DNA of 64,000 nt, taken from Streptomyces bikiniensis (GTDB lineage: Bacteria; Actinomycetota; Actinomycetes; Streptomycetales; Streptomycetaceae). Below the pieces are notes generated by a model. That model was not told where the DNA came from. It ran no database searches and saw only the letters and a program-made list of their open reading frames with translations. Shown piece by piece: positions 51,943 to 61,109 of the stretch. The DNA is taken from positions 15,468-79,467 of the forward strand of contig JNWL01000028.1 in NCBI GenBank assembly GCA_000716465.1, given 5' to 3'. The translations under genes were made by a program, and so were the position numbers. The first letter of the stretch is position 1; every line of letters begins with the position of its first letter.

Positions 51943-53302
51943 GGTGGGAGCGTACGCGACGCCGGTTCTCGCGCAGCCGGTGGTCGTGCACGGCGGCCGT
52001 GTAGACGTCCGCCGTGGCCGAGGCCGCCGTGTCCCAGCCGAAGGAGCTCGCGTGGGCCGCCGCCGCCTCGCCCATCCGGGCCGACAGGGACGGGTCGTCG
52101 ACGAAGCGGCCGAGCGCCCGCGCGTAGTCCGCCGGGTCGTGGCCCTGCACGAGGAAGCCGGTCACGTCGTCCCGCACGGCCACGGGCAGGCCGCCCACCG
52201 CCGCCGCGACGACCGGGGTGCCGGCCGCCTGCGCCTCTATGGCGACCAGGCCGAAGGACTCGCTGTACGAGGGCATGACGAGGACGCTGGCCGCGCGGAA
52301 CCAGTCCGCGAGCCGCTCCTGGCCCACCGGCGGGTGGAAGCGCACGATGTCCGCGATGCCGAGCCGGGCGGCGAGCTTCTGGAGCCCCTCCGGCTTGGCC
52401 AGGCCGCTGCCGCTCGGGCCGCCGACCACCGGGACGACCATGCGGGAGCGCAGGGAGGGGTCCCGGTCCAGGAGCCGGGCGGCCGCCCTGAGCAGGATGT
52501 CCGGGGCCTTCAGCGGCTGTATCCGGCCGGCGAAGACCGGGACGAAGGCGTCCTGGGGCAGGCCGAGCCGGGCGCGGGCGGCGGCGCGGCCGTCGGCGGG
52601 GCGGAAGCGGTCGAGGTTGACGCCCGGGTGGACGACCGCGACCTTGCCGGGGTCCGCGTCGTAGAAGCGGGCCAGCTCGTCGGCCTCCTCGGCCGTGTTG
52701 GCGATCAGCCGGTCGGCGGCGGAGACGATCTGGGTCTCGCCGATCACACGGGCCGCGGGCTCGGGCGTGTCGCCCTCGGCGAGCGAGGCGTTCTTGACCT
52801 TCGCCATGGTGTGCATGGCGTGGACGAGCGGGACGCCCCAGCGCTCGGCGGCGAGCCAGCCGACGTGGCCGGAGAGCCAGTAGTGGGAGTGCACGAGGTC
52901 GTAGTGGCCGGGGCGGTGGCCCGCCCACGCCCGCATCACGCCGTGCGTGAAGGCGCAGAGCTGGGCCGGCAGCTCCTCCTTGGCCAGACCCTCGTACGGG
53001 CCGGCGTCCACGTGCCGTACGAGCACGCCCGGCGTCAGCTCGACCACCGGGGGCAGGCCGCCGGTGGTGGCCCGGGTGAAGATCTCCACCTCGATGTCGA
53101 TGGCGGCGAGCCGCTTGGCCAGCTCGACGATGTAGACGTTCATGCCGCCCGCGTCACCGGTGCCCGGCTGGTGCAGCGGCGAGGTGTGGACGCTGAGCAT
53201 GGCCACGCGCCGGGGGGTGCGGGGCCGGCCGGGAAGCCGGAGCCGGGCCGGCGCCGGGTACCGGTGCCGGGCACCGGCGAACCGGGACACGTACTGGCTC
53301 AC
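51935..53302 (-). CDS. mshA: D-inositol-3-phosphate glycosyltransferase
   Basis: A 455-residue GT4 enzyme and the first committed step of mycothiol synthesis (UDP-GlcNAc plus inositol-3-phosphate). [34 protein letters not shown] is the MshA N-terminus, [17 protein letters not shown] the nucleotide-sugar part, and [19 protein letters not shown] the GT4 Glu motif. The GTG at 53302 begins SQYVSR, as in orthologues (from memory). No strong Shine-Dalgarno sequence is visible. Confidence 0.94.
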   Translation of the reverse strand: MSQYVSRFAGARHRYPAPARLRLPGRPRTPRRVAMLSVHTSPLHQPGTGDAGGMNVYIVELAKRLAAIDIEVEIFTRATTGGLPPVVELTPGVLVRHVDAGPYEGLAKEELPAQLCAFTHGVMRAWAGHRPGHYDLVHSHYWLSGHVGWLAAERWGVPLVHAMHTMAKVKNASLAEGDTPEPAARVIGETQIVSAADRLIANTAEEADELARFYDADPGKVAVVHPGVNLDRFRPADGRAAARARLGLPQDAFVPVFAGRIQPLKAPDILLRAAARLLDRDPSLRSRMVVPVVGGPSGSGLAKPEGLQKLAARLGIADIVRFHPPVGQERLADWFRAASVLVMPSYSESFGLVAIEAQAAGTPVVAAAVGGLPVAVRDDVTGFLVQGHDPADYARALGRFVDDPSLSARMGEAAAAHASSFGWDTAASATADVYTAAVHDHRLRENRRRVRSHHG

Positions 53303-53460
53303 GTCGGCGGTCCTTCCGCTCGGGGGCCGGGGCCGGGGGCCGGATCCCGGTCGGGGTCGCGGACCGGGGCCCTCGGTCTTCGTCTTCGGCTTTCGGGCTG
53401 GGCTTGGTCGGGCTGAGCCCGGTCGGGCCGGGCTGGACCGAGTCGGGCTCGGTCCGGCTG

Positions 53461-53530
53461 GGCCGGATCGGGCTGGGCTCGGTCCGGCTGGGCCGGATCG
53501 GGCTGGGCTCGGTCCGGCCGGGCCGGATCG
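53461..53530. repeat. 30-bp tandem repeat
   Basis: Unit starting GGGCCGGATCGGGCTGGGCT (30 bp) is repeated at 53461-53490 and 53491-53520, with a third partial copy. Weaker copies extend back to about 53400. Confidence 0.9.
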
Positions 53531-53668
53531 GGCATGGCAGGAGGAGGGCGCGGTGCGTCCTCCGGCGGCGACAACACCGGAATGACCCCTTTCATTTCCG
53601 TCGGCGGGGGCGTTTTGCCAATTCGTTGCCGGAGGGAGCCCTCCTCCCGCACCCCTTACGCTCTTGGC

Positions 53669-54463
53669 ATGGCCCCGCGCACCACCCGCCCCGTCGGCAC
53701 CCCGACCCGCGGGACCACCAACCCCAACCGGCTGCGCCGCATGGACCGCTGGATCGCCGCCGTCCACGGGGCCGCCCTGCGCGGCTCCCCCGAGCCGCCC
53801 CTCGCCGTCGACCTCGGGTACGGGGCCGCGCCCTGGACCGCCGTCGAACTGCTGGCCCGGCTGCGCACCGCCGACCCCCGCACCCGGCTGTACGGCATCG
53901 AGATCGAGCCCGCCCGGGTCGAGGCGGCCCGGCCGTACGAGCACGAGGGGCTCTCCTTCCTGCACGGCGGCTTCGAGGTGCCGGTCCCCGGCCGGGTCGC
54001 CCTGATCCGGGCGGCGAACGTGCTGCGCCAGTACGACGAGGAGCAGGTCGCGGCCGTCTGGGAGCGCCTGTGCGGACGGCTCGCCCCGGGCGGGCTGCTC
54101 GTGGAGGGCACCTGCGACGAGATCGGGCGCCGGCACGTGTGGGTGGCGCTCGGTCCCGAGGGGCCCCGCACGGTGACCTTCGCGACCCGGCTCGGTTCGC
54201 TGGACCGCCCGTCCGACCTGGCGGAACGGCTGCCGAAGGCGCTGATCCACCGGAACGTGCCGGGCGAGCCGGTGCACGCCTTCCTGCGGGACTTCGACCG
54301 GGCGTGGGCCGCGGCCGCCCCGTACGCCTCGCTCGGCGCGCGCCAGCGCTGGATCCGCTCCGTGCGCGACCTGGCGGCGGACTGGCCGCTGACGGACGGT
54401 CCGCGGCGGTGGCGCCAGGGCGAGGTGACGGTGCGGTGGGGGGCGTTGGCGCCCCGGGGGTGA
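53669..54463 (+). CDS. class I SAM-dependent methyltransferase-like protein
   Basis: A 264-residue protein with a Rossmann methyltransferase pattern: [17 protein letters not shown] (motif I-like), [33 protein letters not shown] and [15 protein letters not shown]. Substrate unknown. TACGCT lies six bases before the ATG, so it is probably leaderless. Divergent from mshA across a repeat region. Confidence 0.78.
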   Translation: MAPRTTRPVGTPTRGTTNPNRLRRMDRWIAAVHGAALRGSPEPPLAVDLGYGAAPWTAVELLARLRTADPRTRLYGIEIEPARVEAARPYEHEGLSFLHGGFEVPVPGRVALIRAANVLRQYDEEQVAAVWERLCGRLAPGGLLVEGTCDEIGRRHVWVALGPEGPRTVTFATRLGSLDRPSDLAERLPKALIHRNVPGEPVHAFLRDFDRAWAAAAPYASLGARQRWIRSVRDLAADWPLTDGPRRWRQGEVTVRWGALAPRG

Positions 54464-54695
54464 ACGAGCGGGCGGGTTCCCGGCCACGCGGCCGACCCCG
54501 TCCCCCACCCCGACTCCCGCCGAATTCTCTCCGCTTCGGGAACGCCCCTCCCGTCCCACGCGTCACCCCTGGGGGGAACACGTCCGACAGGCCTCTCTTT
54601 CCCTTGTTACTTTCCGGTTTCGCGTGGCACTATCGCCAAGGTCACCGCCGGGTTACCGACGGTAAATAAGTTGTGGGTCACCAGAGGGGGAGCTC

Positions 54696-55742
54696 GTGAA
54701 CCGACGCCGCCGTGCCGCCGCGATCACCGTGATCTGCGCCCTGGCCGTGCTGGCCTCTCCCGCCCTGACCCTCCAGGCCTCCGCCGCGCCGCTGCCGCCT
54801 CCCCCGCCGAAGAAGACCCTGGAGGAGGTGCGCAAGGAGATCGACGGCCTGTACCGGCAGGCCGCCGTCGCCACCGACGCGTACAACCTCGCCGAGGAGA
54901 AGGCCAAGGAGCAGTCCGCCGAGATCGTCCGGGTCAACCGGATGCTCGCGGAGGGGCGCGAGAAGATCGAGAGCCTCAAGATCCAGGCCGGCGCCGCCGC
55001 CCGCGCCCAGTACCGCAACGGCGGGCTGCCCGACGGCGCGCAGCTCATCCTCACCAACGACCCACAGCTCTTCCTCGAAGCCGCGGGCCGCATCAAGGAC
55101 GGCGCGAAGGCCACCAGGGACCTCCTCGCCGAGATGACCCGCACCCAGGCCTCGCTGGACGTGTACGCCAAGGAGGCGAGCGACCACTGGTCCAGGCTGG
55201 AGGCCAACCGCGTCCGCCAGGCCGCGGCCCGCAAGGAGATCAACGCCAAGATCGACGCGGCCAAGAAGCTGGAGTCCGAGCTCGCCGCCGAGGAGCGGGA
55301 GCGGCTGCGCCGCCTGGAGGAACTGGCGCAGCGCGAGGCCCAGAAGACCTGGCTCCGCGCCGGCGCGCTCACCGGCCTGCGGGCGGAGGCGACGGCGGAG
55401 GGCCGGAAGGCGGTCGAGTTCGCGACCGCCCAGATCGGCAAGCCGTACGGCTGGGGCGACGAGGGCCCCGACGCGTTCGACTGCTCCGGGCTCACCCAGA
55501 GCGCCTGGGCCTCGGCGGGCCTCCGCATCCCGCGCACCTCGCAGGAGCAGTGGCGGCTGCTGCCGCGCGTGGACGTCAAGGACATGCGGCCGGGCGACCT
55601 GATCGTCTACTTCAAGGACGCGAGTCACATCGGGATGTACGTCGGGGACGGGATGATGGTGCACGCGCCGCGCCCGGGGCGGAACATCACCCTCGCGGGC
55701 GCGGGCTCGATGGAGATCCTGGGCGTCGTCCGCCCGGTGTGA
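54696..55742 (+). CDS. secreted NlpC/P60 peptidoglycan hydrolase
   Basis: A 348-residue protein: signal peptide (AAAITVICALAVLASPALTLQASA), a Gln/Lys/Glu-rich coiled coil (about 40-230) and an NlpC/P60 domain with the catalytic Cys in FDCSGLTQSAW (263) and His in DASHIGMYVGDG (311), with HAPRPG later. It cuts the D-gamma-Glu/meso-DAP-type bond of wall peptides. GAGGGGG precedes the GTG start. The coiled-coil plus P60 form resembles RipA-like cell-separation enzymes. Confidence 0.93.
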   Translation: MNRRRRAAAITVICALAVLASPALTLQASAAPLPPPPPKKTLEEVRKEIDGLYRQAAVATDAYNLAEEKAKEQSAEIVRVNRMLAEGREKIESLKIQAGAAARAQYRNGGLPDGAQLILTNDPQLFLEAAGRIKDGAKATRDLLAEMTRTQASLDVYAKEASDHWSRLEANRVRQAAARKEINAKIDAAKKLESELAAEERERLRRLEELAQREAQKTWLRAGALTGLRAEATAEGRKAVEFATAQIGKPYGWGDEGPDAFDCSGLTQSAWASAGLRIPRTSQEQWRLLPRVDVKDMRPGDLIVYFKDASHIGMYVGDGMMVHAPRPGRNITLAGAGSMEILGVVRPV

Positions 55743-56365
55743 CGCGCGGGGCGGGACCTGCGGGCGGGACGGGGCGGGGCCCGTGCCGGAACCGGGGCCT
55801 GCGGCAGGGGACACCCGTGACGGGACCCGGGACCCGGGGCCTGCGACGGGGCGGCGCCCGTGACGGAACCGGCGTCACACGGCTCGCGCCGCCCCGCTCG
55901 TCCGTACCGCCGACCCCGGACGCACCCGCCGACCCCGGACGCACGCGCCCGCCGCACCCGGCACACCCGGACGTAACCGCCGCACCCGCCGCACCCGGCA
56001 TGCTCGACGCGTCCGCCGTGCCCGACGCGTCCGGTACGGACGTCATGCCCGACGTGCCGGAGAAAGGCCCGGTCACCGGCCCAGTCACCGGCCCGGTCGT
56101 CGGCCCGGTCGTCGGCCCGGTCGTCGGGACGTCCGTCCACCCGCCCGCCCCCGCCCGCGTGACCTTTCTCATCAGCCCCCGGGCCCTCCCACCGGCCGTA
56201 CGGGGGCGAGTACCTCCCCTTCCGCGGCATATGCCAACCGCGACGCGCGCACTCACAGCTGATCTCCATTCCGCTGCGCGCCGCCCTACCGCTATGGTCC
56301 GGGACGGGCGGAGTGCCACCCGGCGCCCCGCCCGCCCTCGGGGAGAGGGAAGGAAGACCGGACCG
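55743..56365. other. gene-free repeat-rich stretch
   Basis: Contains 12-15 bp repeats (such as CCCGGTCGTCGG, at about 56075-56125, and CGACCCCGGACGCA) and no convincing start before 56366. The 3' half should carry the promoter of the downstream phosphatase. A TATGGT-like element lies near 56292. Confidence 0.55.
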
Positions 56366-57712
56366 ATGCCCGTATCCGTACCGCGTCAGAGAAACGTCTC
56401 TGCCGCCGCGGGCCCCGGCGACGCCGCCGACACGGACACCACCGACACGGACGCCACCGATACGGACGCCAGCGCCATGGACGCCACCGCTATGACAGGC
56501 ACAGTCACAGGCACCGACCGCACCGATCTCACCCTCCTGGTCGTCGAGGACGACCCGGCGGGTGCCCTCGCCGTACCCGAACTCCTCGACGCGGCGGACG
56601 CCGCCGGCACCCGGGTCCGCATCCGCACCGCCCGCAACCTCACCGAGGCCGAGCGGCTCCTCACCGACGACGTCCACTGCGTCCTGGTCGACCTCTCGCT
56701 GCCCAGCCCCCGGGCCGCCGCCGGCGACGATCCGCTCGCCCCGCTCCGGCACATCCTGCGCCTCGCCCCGCGCCACGCCGTCCTCGCGCTCGCGGCCTCG
56801 GCCGACGCGGAGCTGGCGGCCGAGGCGGTACGGGTCGGGGCCCAGGACCACCTCTTCCGCGAGGAGCTCGACGGGCGGCTCCTGAGCCGGGCCATCCGGT
56901 ACGCGGTCGAGCGCAAGCGGGCCGACGCCGTCCAGGTGAAGCTGACCGAGTCCCGGCTGCGGGCCCAGGAGAACGCCCGCCTGGAGCGCGGGCTGCTCCC
57001 GACGCCGCTCCTGGAGGGCTCCGACCTGCGGTTCGCGGCCCACTACCGGCCCGGCCGGTCGCGCGCGCTGCTCGGCGGCGACTTCTACGACGTCGTCCGC
57101 ACCCCGGACGGCACCGTCCACGCCATGATCGGCGACGTCTGCGGACACGGCCCGGACGAGGCGGCGCTCGGGGTCGAGCTGCGGATCGCCTGGCGGGCCC
57201 TGACCTTCGCGGGCCTGTGCGGGGACGAGCTGCTCTCCACGATGCAGCAGGTCCTGGAGCACGAGCGGGAGAGCGAGGAGATCTTCGCGACCCTCTGCAC
57301 GGTGGACATCGCGCCCGACGGGCGCCGGGCGGGCCTGTGCCTGGCCGGGCACCCCGCACCCCTGATCGCCCGGCGGGGACGGGCGGCCCGGCTCCTCCCG
57401 TACGAGGACGGCGGTCCGGCCCTCGGCCTGCTGCCGCGCGCTCGCTGGCCGCGCCGCCAGGTGGAGCTGGGCGGGGCGTGGAGCCTGCTCATGTACACGG
57501 ACGGGCTGATCGAGGGCCGCTCGGCCGGGCCCGGCTCGCCGCGCCTCGGCCAGGACGGGATGGTCGCGATGATGAACCGGCAGCTGGCCGAGGGGCTGCG
57601 GGGCGAGGAGCTCCTGGAGGCGGCCGTGACGGAGGTCCGGTCCCTGAACGGCGGCGAGCTGACGGACGACGTGGCCGTCCTGGCCCTGGAAAGGGAGAGG
57701 ACCCGGGGGTAG
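56366..57712 (+). CDS. receiver-like plus SpoIIE/PP2C phosphatase
   Basis: A 448-residue protein. After a Thr/Asp-rich N-terminus (TDTTDTDATDTD repeats), a REC-like domain (LLVVEDDPAGALAVPELLDAADA, VHCVLVDLSLPSP) is followed by a short coil and a PP2C/SpoIIE domain with LLGGDFYDVV, MIGDVCGHGPDEAALGVELRIAW and LLMYTDGLIEGR. Such phosphatases act on anti-sigma or anti-anti-sigma factors in stress control. No sigma cascade genes are adjacent. Start ATG at 56366 is supported by GGAAGGAAG. Confidence 0.85.
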   Translation: MPVSVPRQRNVSAAAGPGDAADTDTTDTDATDTDASAMDATAMTGTVTGTDRTDLTLLVVEDDPAGALAVPELLDAADAAGTRVRIRTARNLTEAERLLTDDVHCVLVDLSLPSPRAAAGDDPLAPLRHILRLAPRHAVLALAASADAELAAEAVRVGAQDHLFREELDGRLLSRAIRYAVERKRADAVQVKLTESRLRAQENARLERGLLPTPLLEGSDLRFAAHYRPGRSRALLGGDFYDVVRTPDGTVHAMIGDVCGHGPDEAALGVELRIAWRALTFAGLCGDELLSTMQQVLEHERESEEIFATLCTVDIAPDGRRAGLCLAGHPAPLIARRGRAARLLPYEDGGPALGLLPRARWPRRQVELGGAWSLLMYTDGLIEGRSAGPGSPRLGQDGMVAMMNRQLAEGLRGEELLEAAVTEVRSLNGGELTDDVAVLALERERTRG

Positions 57713-57752
57713 CCCCGGGTCCTGTCGCCCACTCGTTCGTCTTCCGGTGCCG

Positions 57753-58106
57753 CTACCGGCCGCCGTTGTAGGGGCCGTACGGTCCGTCGCTGCTGGAACC
57801 GCCGCCGCGGGAGCCGCGGCCGCCGCCCGAGACCTGCGCGAGCGCGGGGCGCACGTCCACCATGAAGACGATGGCGGCGATCACGCCGGCGATCTGCAGG
57901 AACAGCATCGGCAGGAGCAGGTTCAGGACGAGGTTGACGCCCAGGATGATCAGCCAGAACTTCTTCGTCTGCTTGTCCGCGGCACGGTAGGCGTCCTCGC
58001 GCGCCATGGCGGCGAAGACGAGCGCGGCGACGGCGAAGCCGGTGAAGACGAGGAACATGGCCAGGGAGAGGAGGGAGTCGAATCCCGCGCGCAACATGCT
58101 GAGCAC
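57753..58106 (-). CDS. DUF2516 membrane protein
   Basis: A 117-residue protein with two or three helices (LAMFLVFTGFAVAALVFAAMA, FWLIILGVNLVLNLLLPMLF, IAGVIAAIVFMVDVRPAL) and a Gly/Ser-rich tail; matches the actinobacterial DUF2516 family. GTG at 58106 or ATG at 58097 are possible starts. Function unknown. Confidence 0.8.
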   Translation of the reverse strand: MLSMLRAGFDSLLSLAMFLVFTGFAVAALVFAAMAREDAYRAADKQTKKFWLIILGVNLVLNLLLPMLFLQIAGVIAAIVFMVDVRPALAQVSGGGRGSRGGGSSSDGPYGPYNGGR

Positions 58107-58188
58107 CGCCTAGTGGGGATGGGGGGGAGAGCGCCTCACGGTCAAGGTACCCGGTACGGCGCTCCGTGTACCCGTACGGGGGCCGCCC

Positions 58189-58785
58189 CTACTCCTTCTC
58201 GGCGGCGACCGACACCTTCTTGGCGGGCGCCTTGCGAGCGGCGACCTTCTTGGTGGGCGCCTTCTTGTCCTCGGCCTCGGCCTCGGCCTCGGCCTGGATC
58301 GTCCCGACCGTCTTGGCCCCGGCGGCCGCCCCGTCGGTCTTCGGCTCCGACCCGGGCTCGACGGCGATGGCGATCTCGGTGATCTCCTCGGCGGCCTCGC
58401 CGCGCCAGGTGCGGACGGCCTCCTCGCCGTGGGCGGCGACCTCCTCGTACTTCTCGCGCGCCCTGACCGCGTACTCGGCGGCGACCCCGACCCCGCGCAG
58501 GGCGAGGTCCTGGGCGGTCTCGCCGATCTTCTTGAGGTCGGTGTCGAGGACCTCGACGACCTCGGCGAACTTCGTCCGGGCGGTGGCCTGGGCCTCCTTG
58601 GCCCGGTCGGACACCTTCTCCTGCACGACCTTCGGGTCGGTCTTCCGGACGGCCTCGATGCGCGCGGGCGCCTCGGCGGCGATCTGCTCGATCAGGCCGG
58701 GCACCTTCCGGGCCTGCCGCACGGCGAGGTCGGCGGTGCCGGCGGCGAAGTAGAGGGGGGTACGCAGTTCGTCGATGATGGCCAT
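58189..58785 (-). CDS. HbhA-like helical protein with Lys/Ala tail
   Basis: A 198-residue protein with a long amphipathic coiled coil (IIDELRTPLYFAAGTADLAVRQARKV to about 130) and a Lys/Ala/Pro-rich tail (KKAPTKKVAARKAPAKKV). This layout is that of mycobacterial heparin-binding haemagglutinin and related streptomycete proteins. The XRE gene lies upstream on the same strand, 31 bp away. Cell-surface or chromosome-related role is unproven. Confidence 0.7.
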   Translation of the reverse strand: MAIIDELRTPLYFAAGTADLAVRQARKVPGLIEQIAAEAPARIEAVRKTDPKVVQEKVSDRAKEAQATARTKFAEVVEVLDTDLKKIGETAQDLALRGVGVAAEYAVRAREKYEEVAAHGEEAVRTWRGEAAEEITEIAIAVEPGSEPKTDGAAAGAKTVGTIQAEAEAEAEDKKAPTKKVAARKAPAKKVSVAAEKE

Positions 58786-58816
58786 GCTGGTGGTCCTCCC
58801 GGGTGTGGCGTACGGA

Positions 58817-59254
58817 CTAGCTCGAAGGCGGTTCTTCGGCATCGGGCGCGGGCGCGGACGCCTGCGCGGGGCCGGGCCCGGGCTCGGAGACGGCCCCGGA
58901 CGCGGCCTCGGCGGCGTTCTCCTTGCGGAACGAGTCGTAGATCTGGAGCAGCACCTGCTTCTGCCGCTCGTTGATCGAGGGATCGGCCAGGATGACGGCG
59001 CGCGTCTCCAGCTCCTCCCGCTCCTTCTCGTCGAGGATCCCGGCCCGCACGTAGAGCGTCTCGGCGGAGATCCGCAGCGCCTTCGCGACCTGCTGCAGCA
59101 CCTCGGCGCTGGGCTTGCGCAGCCCCCGCTCGATCTGGCTCAGGTACGGGTTCGACACCCCGGCGGCCTCGGCGAGCTGCCGCAGGGACAGCTGCGCGGT
59201 CCTCCGCTGCTCGCGGAGGTAGTCGCCGAGATTGCCGACGTTGAGCGATGCCAT
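58817..59254 (-). CDS. XRE family transcriptional regulator
   Basis: A 145-residue DNA-binding protein. LGDYLREQRRTAQLSLRQLAEAAGVSNPYLSQIERGLRKPSAEVLQQVAKAL is a full HTH_3 domain (residues about 9-60), followed by a helical domain and a Glu/Pro/Ala tail. A perfect 12-base inverted repeat lies 25 bases upstream and may be its own operator. Confidence 0.9.
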   Translation of the reverse strand: MASLNVGNLGDYLREQRRTAQLSLRQLAEAAGVSNPYLSQIERGLRKPSAEVLQQVAKALRISAETLYVRAGILDEKEREELETRAVILADPSINERQKQVLLQIYDSFRKENAAEAASGAVSEPGPGPAQASAPAPDAEEPPSS

Positions 59255-59279
59255 GCTCCGACCATGCCAGCCCCTGCTA

Positions 59280-59307
59280 ACTTTTGCAAGCGCCTGCTTG
59301 CAAAAGT
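59280..59307. promoter_or_regulatory. palindrome upstream of the XRE gene
   Basis: ACTTTTGCAAGC-GCCT-GCTTGCAAAAGT has perfect 12-base arms. It is just upstream of the minus-strand XRE gene and includes TTGCAAGC. Likely operator. Confidence 0.65.
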
Positions 59308-59527
59308 CTCGTACGCGTCGGACGCGGGAGCCCGTCGTCGGTGGTCAGCCGCGCACGTGCTGACCTGTCTCGCCGAAGGTGGGCCGGTCTCGGTCTGTCC
59401 GAGCCATCTACCCGTGCGTCTCAGTCAACGTTGGCCATCTGCTGTTCTGTCTCGCTCTTCCTGAGCCGCTGCCGCTCCTGGCTGTCCACGGTCGTCGTAC
59501 ACGGACAGCGCCGGGTGGGGATGTCTC

Positions 59528-59983
59528 GTGGGGGCTGAGGACTTTCGGCTGGAGCACGTCGACGCTCGCGGTGACCTGCATGAGGGGCCGCTTGAGGTGA
59601 TGTGGCCGGCGCGTTTCGAGGCGGCCGGGCAGGTGCGGACGTTCCCGTCGTACCGCGGTCGGCGCAATTTTCCCGGCTGGTACTGGGCTGCGACGTGTGC
59701 CGAGTTGGCGGGTGACGAGTCGTGGGTGGAGCTCGGTCGGCTGATGCGGCTGGACTGTGATCCGGGGGTGGTGGCGATGGCGTCGCAGCCGTTCCGGCTC
59801 CCGTGGCGGCGGTCCGGCGACCGGGCCCGGCGGATCAGCCGTACCCCGGACTGCTTCGTGCGCCTTCGGGACGGCACCGGTGTGGTGCTGGACGTGCGTC
59901 CCGACGACCGGATCGAGCCCGAGGACGCGGTGAAGTTCGAGGTCACGGCAACCGCCTGCGCGCGGGTGGGCAACTCCGCATGA
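59528..59983 (+). pseudogene. TnsA-like transposase endonuclease, truncated
   Basis: A 151-residue frame from GTG 59528. FPSYRGRRNFPGWYWAATC, ESWVELGRLMRLDCDPGVVAMASQPFRLPW and ARRISRTPDCFVRLRDGTGVVLDVRPDDRI match Tn7-type TnsA-like endonuclease subunits (PD-(D/E)xK fold). It ends at CARVGNSA where the family normally continues about 70 more residues, so the C-terminal domain is missing. No TnsB or TnsC follows in this window. Confidence 0.7.
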
Positions 59984-60056
59984 TCGCGCACACCATTCAG
60001 GACACCGCTGACAGAACGCCCTCGCCGGTCTGAACGACAGCAGTGAAGCTGCGGTC

Positions 60057-60896
60057 TCAGCGGAAGGCTGCACCATTTTCCGACGCCCAGTGCCGGAACG
60101 GTCTTGCTGCGGACCCGGTGACCCGCAGAACGGTGTCGCGCACCTTCAGCAATTCGTCATTGACGTCCCCGCCCATCAAGTCGAGGACGGCATCCGCGGT
60201 CTCGTCTCCCATGAAGGAAGCCATCTGCCGGTGGGCTTCCTCCCGGCTGATCTCCATGAGGGCCACCTCTCGCCCCAACGCCGCAGCGATGGCCGCGACC
60301 TGCCGTCGGACCGTGATGCGCTCCGGCCCGGTCAGTGCATAGGTCCGCCCCTGGTGGCCAGGCTCGGTCAGCGCTGCACGGGCCACCGCCGCGATGTCCG
60401 CAGGGTGGATGGTCGGGAGACCGACGTCCGCATACGGCGCTCGGACCACGCCCTGATCGCGAATCGACTGCGCCCACCACAGGGTGTTCGAGGCGAACTG
60501 CGTCGGCCGCAGTATGGTCCAGGCCATGCCGCTGTCCTTGAGCAACCGCTCGACAGCCAGGTTCTCGCCGGCCGCCGGCAGATGCGGATGAGTCTGCACC
60601 GTGATCGACGACACGAGCACCACATGTTCCACGCCTGCCTGCCGGGCAGCCGCCAGGACCTCCGCTTCCGCACCCATACCCGACAACAGGAACAGGGAGC
60701 GTGCTCCCTCCAGCGCGGGCTTCAGAGAATCCGCCTGCGCAAGGTCGCCCTCAACGGCTTCGATCCCTTCAGTGAAAGAGACCCGTCCCGCATTACGAGT
60801 CAGACCTCGCACAGGTGCGGCACCGGCCACCTGCAACTCCCTCAGCAAAGCACTTCCGATGTTCCCGGTCGCGCCGGTCACGAGGATCATCGTCAT
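60057..60896 (-). CDS. NmrA-like NAD(P)-binding oxidoreductase
   Basis: A 279-residue atypical SDR/NmrA protein. ILVTGATGNIGSALLRELQ is the NAD(P) motif, with LFLLSGM and VLVSSITVQTHPHLPAAGENLAVERLLKDSG later. This family includes quinone- and NADPH-linked reductases and redox sensors. A SoxR-like box overlaps its promoter, so it probably responds to redox-active compounds, similar to a SoxR target in S. coelicolor (SCO1178, from memory). ATG 60896 or 60890. Confidence 0.83.
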   Translation of the reverse strand: MTMILVTGATGNIGSALLRELQVAGAAPVRGLTRNAGRVSFTEGIEAVEGDLAQADSLKPALEGARSLFLLSGMGAEAEVLAAARQAGVEHVVLVSSITVQTHPHLPAAGENLAVERLLKDSGMAWTILRPTQFASNTLWWAQSIRDQGVVRAPYADVGLPTIHPADIAAVARAALTEPGHQGRTYALTGPERITVRRQVAAIAAALGREVALMEISREEAHRQMASFMGDETADAVLDLMGGDVNDELLKVRDTVLRVTGSAARPFRHWASENGAAFR

Positions 60897-60932
60897 CTCT
60901 TCCTGTCGTCAGCCGGTGATCACGTTCACAGC

Positions 60933-60963
60933 ACGCTAAAACCTCAACCTCACTTGAGGTCAA
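60933..60963 (-). promoter_or_regulatory. second SoxR-like box and promoter
   Basis: On the minus strand TTGACC (-35, 60958-60963) and TAGCGT (-10, 60933-60938) are 19 bases apart, with CCTCAAGTGAGGTTGAGG (60942-60959) inside the spacer, the geometry of MerR/SoxR activation. Compare the box at 24570-24587. Confidence 0.72.
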
Positions 60964-61012
60964 GGAAGTAGCCCCACTGCGTCGGGTTGACCGAGACGAA
61001 CTCGGCACCGGC

Positions 61013-61073
61013 GTCTCAGTCGACCCGAGCCACCGCAGGCCACCGCCTCACGGTGGCTCAGATCGACTGAGAC
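61013..61073. repeat. 23-bp imperfect inverted repeat (hairpin)
   Basis: Arms 61013-61035 and 61051-61073 pair at 21 of 23 positions. Each arm starts with GTCTCAGTCGA, and GTCTCAGTCAA occurs at 59418-59428 upstream of the TnsA fragment. May be a transposon end repeat or a terminator. Confidence 0.65.
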
Positions 61074-61109
61074 AGGACAACGCTGGCTGTCACTTGAGTA
61101 GGGCAACTG

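Noticed and set aside
54650..54700. Possible c-di-AMP (ydaO) riboswitch before the NlpC/P60 gene
   Set aside because: Such switches precede similar genes in Streptomyces, but the conserved ydaO core sequences are not visible here; only a short TTACC-GAC-GGTAA inverted repeat is.
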